Assembly: GCA_012931725.1 (NCBI GenBank)
Contig: CM022949.1
Coordinates: 28,972,414 to 29,036,413, forward strand
Direction of reading: 5' to 3'
Origin: Litsea cubeba
Lineage: Eukaryota > Streptophyta > Magnoliopsida > Laurales > Lauraceae
Length of the DNA: 64,000 bases
Shown: in pieces, positions 22,435-35,400 of the stretch
Position numbering within the stretch: the first letter of the stretch is position 1
How the letters are laid out: every line of letters begins with the position of its first letter
The notes under the pieces: generated by a model
What the model was told of the DNA's origin: nothing
Database searches by the model: none
Seen by the model: only the letters and a program-made list of their open reading frames with translations
Translations under genes and position numbers: made by a program

Positions 22435-25400
22435 GGATATGCTCCTGTGAGAGCATCCCTCACCTTACTATGAGAGCTAGGCTAGGGGCCCTCACTTTCA
22501 GACATCATAATGATCGTTATAGGTTTTGTACTCAGACATGGTACTGCAAAACAGCTTTCTGGATTCTTCTCAATGCTTGCCATGCAATTGGAGGCTGTTT
22601 GTATATTCTTCTATGCCCATACATCCATAAATCTAACCTTTAAATAGTGAGCAAGATCGAAGCAATCCACCGATGGGCCTCATAAGAATGTCCCCATACC
22701 AAAAAGGCAAGAATGTTCCCTTGCCAAAAACTCGCCATTCCATTCATCAGTGGGGCCTCATAAAGAATGCACCTGATAAAAAATGGCTTCATTCATTATT
22801 CATAAATGTGAACTGCTGGTGAACTTTAATTTCTGGTAAATCACACCCGTCTGACAAGTGCATGAGCTTGATTTGTTTGGGTCAGGGGACATCCATGATG
22901 GGACTCAACCATGACATTGGATCACAGACAAATGCCCACCTAGCCTCATGTAGGGTCCACGAGCAGCAACCAATTTCAATTACTGGTGCATACCACTCAA
23001 AGAGTTTTGAGAGCTGTACCAAAGACTAAATACAAGACGTAAACATTGATGCTATTGTCATTCTTAACATTTCTTTACAGCTTTTACCAAAAAAAAAAAC
23101 ATTTCTTTACAGCATTTTTGCTCACTCTATTTCAATTTCATATTTTTCATTGCTTGATAATGACAGATCTTACATGGAACTTCTTCATAATGTATTTTGC
23201 TTTGTTAGGCTTAATTGTTGGAATCAATGGCAAAAGGTGCAATGTGACTTAAGAGCCGTTCCCCCCTGTGCTCCAACCAGCAATAATACAGGTTGGACCC
23301 ACCTGTTGGAAATTGTTTCCATTCATTTTTTGGGCCTCATCATGTGATGTGCCCTAGTGGGAAATATCTTGCACATGCTAATCTTAGTTATCCCATTATA
23401 GTCATGCAGACTGAAAATTACAGCCCACTGTCTGCATCCATAGTGGAAGATGTTGGGTTACTTGTATTTATTATCCCTATGAAAACAACATCATGAACAG
23501 CTAGGTTCACCTGAAGGTTGCACCAACATGCACATTTTGCAGGCCTTGCAGATGAATTGATCAAACATCAGATATTAGGCCTGAAAATAATCCTAGATAC
23601 ATTGGAATCCGAATCAGGATTGCATGGTAAGCAACTACAATGCCACATTATTTTGACTTCATAATGGAATTCTTACCTTGCCAAACAGTGGATATTGTTA
23701 TTGAAGCCACCGGTGTCAACATTGAAAGCAGCTGTATTCCATATATTTGATGTCATGAATGTAGCACACAGGTATGGAAGCAAGCTCCATGAACCATCAC
23801 TGGCACCCCCTACTTCTGCCAGGACCGAACGCACCCATTCAGTGTCGTGTTCTCCAACCACCCCGACACTACTTGCCACCCTCCTCAACCTCCTAATTTC
23901 CTCCTTTTCTGGTATTTCATCGGGCAATTGCTTTGCTACACCAGCTAATAGAGAGAACACCAGTGGTGCATTTTCTTCCAGCACAACACCGGCAGCCTCT
24001 GCTAAAATAAGACCAAAATCAAGAGCTTGACCTGCCTGAATGCAAAACCCAACCAATGTTTCCATGTCCACGATCTGCTTGAGATTTGCCTCCCGTTCTA
24101 TCTGGTCACCAGATTGCATACTTCCTACAATTCCCTCAAGTGCCTCATGGTTTGACCGTAAAGCTGTGTCGATGCAGTTCAGCAGGGCAGCTGTGTGTTC
24201 CCTCATCATTTTGTCCAGTCTGTCGACTCCATAGCCCCCAAAGATACGAACAAAAGCTTTCATTTCTCGGACATCCGTGACTGACTCTGCAAAATACCCT
24301 CCAACAGGCCTTGCACTTCTGAAGCATTTGTGAATTGGAGCAAACAGTATACCTGCACCAGATGCGTCTTTGACTATGTTTTCAATGTACCAGTTGCAAA
24401 CGATTTCGATGGCAGATCCAGTATTTTGGTCTGCTGGTTTCTCAAAGGAATGTAGGGAAGATACTGGACCAGAGAAGGCCTCTGCTAGTAAGGCTTCCCG
24501 GATGCCTTGTGTGAGGTCCATACTAATGTGCTGCTCAGCCAGGTGGACTATGCCGATATGTCGGCGAATCAACGATTCCAAAACAGAAGGACGCTGAAGA
24601 TCATTATCAGTTTTCAGGACTGCAAGGAGTCTCCTCCTGAAGTTTCCAAGGATGCAGTCTCTCATGTACTGCAGAGGATTGAGAGATATATCATGCTTCA
24701 AAATATTCCTATCTAGTTAGAACTTAGATGGTGGATCAATTTATCCTCTAAACAACTCATACATCAAATGATACAAGTAAGTTAACAGAAGAATAATCGA
24801 ATGGATTACCAAGAAGTCAGTTGTCAATTTAAAATTTTTGGAGAATAAAGAAAATTAAAAAAAAAAAAAAAAAAAACTGTGCTTCCAATAACTACATAAA
24901 AACCCCTGAAACTTATTTATTAACAAAAAAGTCCTATTCCCTAACTCATAACAGGATCGTGTGGTCTCAAGAACACAACAGTTTACAATTCTGCATTCTA
25001 CTTCTTCCTCTTTATTGACATGGTATCAGAGCTATGTGTTATCTGTGGGTACATCCTCTTAACAGCACGTAAGAGGGTACAGAATCAGATTATCTTCTGA
25101 TGAAGGACAGCTCTCTTATGAAAAAAAGTGATTTAAAGTTGCTGTTAGACAACTTCCTGCGCATGATGTGCCATCAGCAAGTTCTGACATTGTGCCTGTT
25201 TGAAGACCTCTGAAACAAAGGGATGCGTTCATTCGACTCATGGGAGTTTGGAAGAAAACCTCGTGTTTACTGTTTTATTTCATCAGGGGAAGGATCCCTA
25301 CTTTTGCCACACAAGGGACTGCCACTTTCACTTTCTATTCAGAGCATCAGTGCCTCTGCATTTATTTTTTTTATAACTGGTTTGGATTTGATCTGTACTT

Positions 25401-28400
25401 TTTTTAGATCAGCATTTTGATAACCGATCTGGATTGGATATGTTTTCCTACATACTTCTGACTTGCTTTCCTTTGATGATCATGTCTTCTCTGTTTGATT
25501 GGATCTGCACATAGCTAACCTGTATGGTGCATCTGTGGTGCGCATGACTAGCTCATCTATGCATACGCGCCACATACACATCTGTGCTCTTCTGGAATTT
25601 CTGGGGACTGTTCACCGTAGATCATCAAAGCGTCGATGTGTGATTACTTATGGAGGGCCACATCACAGTAGCTGATTCTGGAATTTGAGGATGGTGCATT
25701 GATGAATATGTTCTCCAACAAAATGAATAATATGTCACCAACCAGACTCTCCCTTTGACTGTGATAGCAAGACAACTCAACATGTTGCCCACAATGATGT
25801 TTTTCATGAGCGAGCCAAACACCTTGAGATTGATTGTCATTTTGTTGGAGAATATATTAGTCAATGCACCATCCTCTGGCCTATTTCATCTGCTGAGCAG
25901 CTTGCTGATTTCTTCACCAAATCTCATTCGGTTCAATGATCCAAGCATCTTCTGTACAAACTCTCAATGTTCTCCTTATCCCATTGTGAGCTTGATGGGG
26001 GCTGTGAAGACACATAAAAGGACCTTGATCTTGATGGGCATTGGGTCCCATTGCAAGAAGCAAATGGGCTTATGTAAGTGTTTGTGCATATCCTTAAGGA
26101 TAAGTTGTAGATATTTATAGGATTATCCCTATCCCCGTTGTTATAATCTTTCTTAAGTCAGCTTCTCAAGCCCAACTGTATATATATAGGAAGGATCGTG
26201 TGGTCTCAAGAACACAAGGACAATTTCAACTCTGCATCCTTCTATTTCCTCCTTATCTACACTCAAGTCCACAGTTTACCTAGGAGCCAAGCTGATTGGC
26301 ACTTCACTTGAAGTAAATGAGACTAATTGTGTAAAGAAGAGTCTCTATGGGCCACAAGCCCAAAAGTCCAGTGGATTACTTATGGGCCTAGAATCTGGAT
26401 TAGTCCTACTGTTACCTTGACCTTTACAACAGACTTGGGTTGGGTCGTCTGACTCATGGGCCCAGATTCCAGGCCCAGAATGATCAACTAGATCATTGGG
26501 CTTATGGCCAAGTAGGCTCAAGGCTCAAAACCGAAGCGCATGCTACTCTATTCTTTACATGTTTGGCAAGAGGTGTTCCACTAGATAACCCAAGGGTTTA
26601 TAAGAAAATTGCAGACAAACTCAATTGGCTTCACTTGTTTGAATCTTCTCACGCAATTAAGTATGGTCAATTAATTCATGCATGCTCTTGGATATCACAT
26701 TAAGTGATGGAAGTGGATTTCTTGCTATGCTAAGGGTTCTCTTCTTTATGGAAATCATGGTGATAAAAATTTTACTGGATAATCAAATATTCATTGGCTT
26801 GGATCTTCAGATAATCAGCATTTACAGGTTTTTTTTTTTTAATGTTAATTTGTTGGTAGGAACATGGTGAATTGGAAGACTAAGAAGCAGTCTTAACATA
26901 TCTCGCTCTAGTGTAGAAGCAAATATAGCCATAGGGGCATAAGGAACCCTACACATCAATGATAGTGGTTTAAACATTTCTTGGAGTCAGAATTTCCACA
27001 TTCAGTTACCCATATATGTGCATTGTGATAATCAAGCAGTCATTCTTATGGCATCTAATCCAGTTTTCCATGAGCAGATGAAACCTATCAAGGTAGATTG
27101 TCGTTCATGAGAGGTTAATAGTGCTAGATAATGAGTACCCCAGTGACCTCAAATAATCAAACTTGCAGACTTGATGACAGAGACTTAACCAGAAAATTAG
27201 TTGCAGAGTGATTTAACAAGCTGGGCATGATCAACATCGAATCACCAACTTAAGGGGAAGTGTTGGAGAATGCTTTCAAAAGGGGTTCATACTTCATACT
27301 TATAACATAATTGACTTCTTGTTTTTCGCCCCTTGACCCCTCACCTAAGTGGACCGTATTACAATTTCATCACAAGGCTCTTTAACCCTGATAAGAGAGT
27401 GCCTCTACATGATTTAACAGAGTGATAGAGAAACACATATTATAGGAATAAAATATTTTAAAAGAGCCATCTTAGGTTTATGGCAGGTAGGTCTACTACA
27501 AAACTCACATTTTTACATTTGGACGACAAGTGGAAAAGCTTATGGTGAAGAGGAAAAACATACATATGGTTTTCATTACACAACTCATGGAAAAGTTTAG
27601 GCAACTCATGGATTGTTATTATTTGGACAAACTCATAGGCCACACTGCCCTAGCCTGACTTCTGTGTGTGATCAGCTAATATGAAAATCTATACATTAAA
27701 TAAGAAAATTAGGATTAATGACAGAGGAAGCCAAAAGTAAATGAAGTTCACCTCTCTTAGAACAAAGACATGATTCAGAACACATATTGGCTCCATATCG
27801 TTTAAAACCGAGCACAAATTTGTCAGCCTTTGCATGGCAGCCTCTAACCTGTAGTGCATAATTATCAGAAACATCTCCATCTTTTCCTTTACAAAAAAAA
27901 CCCTGAAAACTTCCAATATCAAACCAACAAAACTTATTTCTACCAAAAAAAAAAAAACTTACATTTTCACAGAATTACTGTTTTCAGGGTAGCTTTCATG
28001 ACCTGGAAGTACCATACCAGAGATGCCTTTTGGAGATTTTGCTGGACCAGAGAATTTGGTGGCATGATTCATTCGTATGGCAGCTTGCTCTGGAAGAAGC
28101 TGAAAAATTCGTTTTGAGTTATTCCCACAATTGTTGCACTCAATGAGTTAGGTTTTCATCATCAGAATGAATTAAAAACTGACGAACCTGGTTTTCCAAA
28201 GAGCCAAATCCACCTTCAGAGTCCAGAATATTAATTAGGCCTTCCAATCCACCCATGATGGATTCAATGAGAGACTCGACATATAAAACTGCATCACGCC
28301 CTATTTTTGTCACCTAGAAAAGAAAAGAATCACAAGAAAAGTGGATTTTCCAATTATGCTTTACTGTATTAAAGATCTTAGAAGCAGAAGCTCTGATGAT

Positions 28401-31400
28401 TAATTAATTAAGAGACATAAAAGAACAACATTTTTCCTCTTCTTTTTTTTTTTTTTTTTGAAGAACAAAGAAAACCCTACTGATAAAACAAATAGGTTAT
28501 TTATCATAAAACTGATGACCCAGTGCCGACTTCTCCCCTTTCATTCTTCTCTTTTCTTTTCTCATTTTCTTCCTAACAACACTGAATAATAATTATCAGT
28601 AGAAGTCCCCTTAGTCCATGTTCAGAGGGAGTTTAACAAAGATGCAGGTTGGTCTTGATAAAGCGGGCCAGAAAGAAGTTGGAAATCATTAAACAGTTTT
28701 TTTTTTTTTTTTTTTTTTTTTTTTGTAATTTTTCTTCTCAGAGGGAGGAGTTTACAATACATTGAAAAGTATAGTGGTTTCTTTAAATTCAACAAAATAA
28801 TTTATTCTTTAGTATAAAATGATGCTGGTCGCCCAACCCTAAGTTGGATAACCAGCAATAGATTCTTCCTCCTCTCTTTCTTTCTCCACTTCTCCATTTT
28901 TTCATATTTTCCAGTTCATCTACATTGGAACGGAAAATCTACCGTAGTTCAATCATCTGAAAGCTTCAAGCAGCAATGCGCAACACAATACACAAATCAT
29001 AATAGTGCGGAAATTATGTCCACAACCTCGATGGACCAGTCACCATCTGCAAATATGTAGTGTGTTTCACATCTTCTCTATGTTTAATTATTTACTTTGT
29101 CACTTGTCATCAGCAAAAGAAAATCTTTAATAATCAACCATCTTGTGACAGGTATCAGTTTATATTGATGGAATTTTTTTTTATTTGGTTTTGGGAAGCT
29201 TCATCTAGAAGGGCAAAATGAAAATGGAACTGAATGTGATACCTCTTCTGGAACAATTATAGAAGCACACTCTGGAAAACTACTAGCAACTCCAAGCCAT
29301 GCACAGCAATGTTGCGGACGTCCTTCTGGCCCAAACATGGTGTTCCTGAAAACCTGATTCAAAGATCTCAACATTGTAGTTACATAGAAAGATAACGCTA
29401 CATGGGAAGAATTTAAAGCATATTTGGAGGAAAATGTACAAAATGACATCGTTGAAAGCAATTATGCATGTGGCCTAGAACTCAAAGAAGCAGAAATGGA
29501 GATCTTACTGTTGTTAGATGGTGGTGATAGAAATATAGTTTCTTAAGGCTGCCATGTTTTGATAGCTGAGATTCGAGTTCGTCCACACATCTGCAAGGTA
29601 AGATTTCAAATATGTCAAGGTGTATTCTGTGCATATCCATGTGAAATTCAAAAGTGTGTGTATATGTGCAGGTGAGCCCTATTAATCACAGAAAGTTAAT
29701 GAAAATTAAATGAAAATGTTCTGGAAATGGGTGCCATTCATTGTGACCGGTTATCACTTTTATAACTCAATGTGGACAACTCACAGCAATCGGTTTCCAT
29801 CAATCAGGGAAAATGCAGTAAATTATAATTAATCATAATAAATAAAATCAAGAAAATATCCGGTCATCTCCTATGGCTGATGGTACATTAGAGGTCCATT
29901 GAAATGTGTCTCTCTCAGAAGCTGTATGGTATTCCTCATGTCATTCCAATAACAGAAAAGCGAAGAGAATCGAACGAGAGAATGGAAAATAGAATGTATT
30001 ATTCCATGTGTTTTCCTTTGGAGATCCCTCCTCATTATATAACTATTACATGCCTTAATCAAGGCTCTAATCTAGGCAAGTATATCAATTACAATTCTAA
30101 GTTATGGAAGCCATGACTAAAATAGAATATACACACTATGTACAACTGTATCAATTGACCCAATCAATCCACGTGATGTATTATGAATTGGGCTGGATCC
30201 CTTCATGGGTCGCGGGCCAACTTAACACCCCCCCTCAAATTGATGCGGAAGAATCAACAAGCATCAATTTGCCAACCAAGAATTGATGGCGTGGTCATGG
30301 AAGACCTTTAGTAAGAATATCAGCAATTTGAAGCTCAGTGGAGACATGCGGAAGGCTAATACTGTGGAGTCTGATACTATAGAGTCTGATATTGTGGTGA
30401 TGGACGTTGTAGGCGGCGGCGGCGACATTCAGAGATGATATGTCCCGACTTTTTTACAGTAACTGGAGATCTTTTGTTTGCATTGAGTAGCAATGTGCCC
30501 GAATTTTTTACAACCGTAACATTGCGTTTTGCTCAAGTCTCGAGGCGGAGGCTGCTATTTACCGAGAATGCAACTGAATAGGTGTCAGTCTTTAGTTGAG
30601 TCATATGGGCCGAGGTCGCAATGCATTGTTCTTCACAGAGGAGTTCATTCAAGCACATATCCAAGGAAGGTAATGGAGTTCGATTCGTCAGGGCAGATCG
30701 GACACTTTCATATTCATTCCGTAGTTTCATCAAAAATTGATCCCTTTGACTAGAGGCTTGAAGATTGTGAATTACGATCAACACATCGGCAGCCACATCA
30801 ACATACTTAATACTATCGTATTCCAACCACAGTGTACGAAATCCCGAACAGTAATCTTGTATGGACAAGGTTCCTTGTGTATATTCAGCAATCGCACATT
30901 CAAGATGAAATTGACGTGCTGAGTTATCTTGATGGTACACTTTCTTCAGATACCCCATGTCTTTTGAAGTTGAGTAAGGTTTGAGATTCATTATGAAATG
31001 TGGCTCGACAGATCCGGGGATCCATGATTTTATCTTTGCATCTTTAGTATGCCAAGAGGAGATCTTATTCTCATTTTCAGTGGGTTTAGGGTCAGATCCA
31101 GAAATATATCCCCACAATTCCTTTGCTTCAAGGTATATTTGGAATTGGAAGGACCATGCAGGATAATTTTTGCCAGTGAACCGGACCAAAGTAACCTCAT
31201 ATTTCTCCATCTCTAAGAGATATTTGCCAAAAACACTGATTGAATCAGTAAGAACAGCAAAAAGTCTAGCAACGGGGAAGAGATGAAGGCTACAATAGTA
31301 TAACAAGACTATAATGTGTGTAGAAGCCAAATGCTATCCAAGCAGAGAAGAAAAAAGCAACCCAAAACACTAATAGGGCAAAAATACACCCCTGACTACC

Positions 31401-32441
31401 TGAATATTGACTGTATATCCTCTATGTGGGCCCCACTGAGGGGTTTGGACAAAGATCAGATGATATTTCTAAGGAAGCACATAAATCTGGCTTCTACTGA
31501 AAAAAGAATTATCCAATTCCACTAAAAATCCAGGATTCTGTACGGTCTAGATGAAATCAATATTAAAAATTTGAACATTTTCGAGACTTGAGTAAAACTC
31601 CCACCTGGAAGTGCTGAAAAAATCACCAATATTCCTAGAAACTCCAGGCAACCATGTCTAGATAGGTTGCTGAAGGTGTTTTGATGATCAGAGGTGGTTC
31701 ACCATGAAGATCCGTGATCTGTTTGTCTCGAAATTGTTTGGATTTCTCAAAACAGATCCTTGATTTGTCTTTCTTCACGAGAGAGATTGGTTTCTCTCTA
31801 ATCTATTGCCTTGATGCTATGTCAGATCATATACCCAGATTTCTTTGAACTTGGCTCTGATACCAAGTCATTCCAATAACAGAAAAGCACAGAGAATAGA
31901 CAGAGAGAATGGAAAATAGAATGTATTATTCCGTGTGTTTTCCTTTGGAGATCCCTCCTCATTATATAACTATTACATGCCTTAATCAAGGCTCTAATGT
32001 AGGCGAGTATATCAATTACAATTCTAAGTTATGGAAGCCATGACTAAAATAGAATATACACACTATGTACAACTGTATCAATTGACCCAATCAATCCACG
32101 TGATATATTATGAATTGGGCTAGATCCCTTCATGGGTCATGGGCCAACTTAACACCTCATACCGTCCAATTGTTTTGATATCCCCTGCTCAAATTGATGT
32201 CAGTGAGTCAACAGGCATTAATTTGCGCATGAAGAGTTAAGAAGGTAGATTTAGGGAAAAGTACAGTTTTCTCTACTAAGGACCGGAAACGGTCAAACAT
32301 AGATAAGTATAAGAAAAGGAAAGAAAGAGAACAGTCGTTCACTAGGGTTGTGCGACCACATTTGTTTTTTTATTTCTGCAGTTTTGACAAATCACAAAAG
32401 AATAAAAAAAAAAAACTTACGACTTCTCATACTCATAAACC

Positions 32442-32475
<34 letters not shown>

Positions 32476-35400
32476 CCAAACCCTTTTTTTTCCTTTTTCT
32501 CTCTCGTCCTTTGAAGCCGGTGCATATATATTCACCATGCCAAGTTTGGTCAAAATATTACTCAATTTATTCCTACTAACTGCTTCAGTAAAAAAAGTCT
32601 GCAGTTTAATCATCTATATCACACCACATGCTTTTTTCTAACTCTCCTCTGATAAAATGCCAATCAACTTCCACATGCTTAGTTTTCTCATGGTATACTG
32701 GATTTTTCGCAAGTTTTGTTGCAGATGTGCTGTTTAAAAATAGAGTCATAGGATCATTTTACTTGAATCCCAACTCCAACAGTCAGTGTCCTTGAATCCC
32801 CAACTCCAACAATACTCTCAGCCGAGGCAATTCACAACACCCTTGGGCCATGGCCCTGTATTCAACTTCGGCATTTAACTTTGCAGTAACAACTTGTTTT
32901 ATACTCTTCCAGAAGACAAGATTCCCTCCAGGCTCCAACCATGGTACAACATCCTGTAGTAAATCTTCTATCAGTATTCAGTCATGAATCCAACCCGATC
33001 TACATCAGTGTAAGCTTCTGCTTTTGCATGCCTATTTTATTTATATAAAGTTCCTTGACCTGTCGACCCTTTAAGATATTTGAGAATTCTATGAACTGCA
33101 GCCAAATGACCTGTTCTGGGCACATGTATGAACTGACTAACCAAGAGACGGCATAAGATATGCCAGGCCTGGTAATGGTTAGATAGATCAACTTCCCCAC
33201 CAACCTCCGATTCATCCTATTGTCAAGAAGAAATTCTCCACTTTCCAAGTGTAGGCCGTGGTTTTGTTTAATTGGAGTATCTGCTGGTTTTGCACCTAGC
33301 TTCCTGGTTTCTTAGATAAGATCAAGAGTACATTTTCTCTGTGAGATAACGATCTCATCCTTTGACCTTGCTGCTTCAGCTCCTAGAAAGTATTTCGGCA
33401 ATCCAAGGTCTTTGATTTCAAATTGTCCTCAAAGAGACTCTTAAGTTATATGATCTCATCATCATTATTTCTTGTGACGACAATGTCATCAGCATACACA
33501 ACTAGAATGACCACCTTAACACAGTATGGTCTACATAACACCTCGAGAACCCATATTTGATCACTGTTTTTACTGAGTCTATCAAACCAATGAGAGCTTT
33601 TCTTCTCATAGAGTACACATGCAGCGGTTTCTTTGGCGCCTTTGCTGTTTTGCTTGTCTCAAGAGTCTGTCTGAGATTCTTGGTCTGTCTCATTAGTTGG
33701 CTCTTGATACGATGGTGGAGATATGGACTGAAGAAGAGGCACATACTCCCCCTCATCTTCTTCATGTACTAATTCCTTGCAGACAAGAAGGAATAACTTC
33801 ATGAGATGTGATGTCCATCATAATAAATTTGCGACCATTTTTCCAAGGAAAATAACACTTGTATCCTTTCCGGGAACTAGTCTGTCAAGAAACATAAGTG
33901 CTCCATGCCTCCCAAATCACCTCTTCAATCCTAGAAACTGTCGATGGTACATACTTAAAGAAAAAAAAAAGAAATTTTTTAAAGAAATCTTGGAAATCTA
34001 TCATCACAATCATCGTGACAATTGTTTCACTAATTAATAGATACTAGTTGGACTAATTTGGAGTTTAAGGGAAAAAAAGGTCAGCTTTCTAACAGTTTCC
34101 CAAGACCGTCCCATCCAGATGAACCTGGATGTTTCTGTCTTATGTGCCTACATGGCCCACCTATTGTGATGGTGGGCCCTGCCTTGCAGTATTCTGTTTT
34201 GTTCAAACAGTCCCTGAAATTGCAATTCGCAGTACATTTGGGGGTTGTTTGAGTCCCTAAACACATTGGAGCCTCTCAAATATGGGTTCAGACCATAGTT
34301 GTTAATATCGTTTTGGACCTCATTTCGCTCTGGCCTGCAAAATGAAAAGTTTCGGCCGATTCGGGATTTCGGCGAAACTTCTTGGAATTACATTTCGGGG
34401 AAAATATAACATAATACATATAAGTAAAAAATAGAAAAAGTAATAAATATAGATTTAATCCATTATAATAACTTTTTTGGAATTATATTTTGTGAAAATA
34501 TAAGAAATACAAAATATGTGTAAAAAAAGTAAAAAAAAAAATTATGTAAAATTTCATTTCGGCCGAAAAGTCACATTTCGGCCAAAATCTTGAATTTCAG
34601 CCGAGATTGACCGAAATTCAAACCGAAAAATTTTAGCCCAAATTTCGTTTCGGCCACTTGACCGAAATAAAAAATTTCAGCCATTTCGGCCGAAATGAAA
34701 TGAAATTAATAACTATGGTTCAGACCCCTTGAGCTCGATCTGTTAGTATAGTGGACCGCCACAAACTCCACATTGATATGATATTGTCCACTTTGAGCTT
34801 AAGCCCTCATGGATTTGTTCTTGGGTTCTACCCAAAAGGCCTCATACCAATGGAGTACTTAGTCCAACTTATATGGACATGATCTTTCCCAATTCTAGCC
34901 GATGTGGGACTTTGGTTGCACATCCCCAACAATCCTCCCCACAAACAAAGGACCATATCTCCTTGGATATTTTTTACCGGGCCTCCCCTCAAACGATCAT
35001 CCATCCGTCCGCTCCATCGAGGAGAGCCAACTCGAGAGCCTCAACACGGATCCACCAATCGTGAGTACTGCGCTTTCCCTTGCGCATCACTGGGGCCTAC
35101 CACCTTTTGTTCGGCAATCTGAGGATTCTCCGGGCTTAGGCTCTGATACCACTTGTTGTGCGCGTGTATGCGGAAACGTGAATTAATGATCGAATGAACA
35201 AACAACCACACAAAAGACAAACAATCACACACAAGAGAATTACGTGGTTTGGCAATCTTGCCTACGTCCACGGGAAAGAAATTTGACTCTCCTCACTCTT
35301 CTGTCTGTCTGTGTATCATGGGTTACACATTACATCATATATATAATGTTCTCTTTCTTACCCCCTAAGAAACCCTATCTTAGTCAATAAGAAGGTCCCG

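Noticed and set aside
23673..24701. Long open frame that could be called a single-exon gene of about 340 codons
   Set aside because: It is NAP1 exon 21 (23677-24668). The first 11 codons are intron sequence before the CTCTGCAG acceptor, and the end runs into the donor.
30529..31166. Plus-strand frames over the copia gag
   Set aside because: They are antisense shadows of the gag frame.
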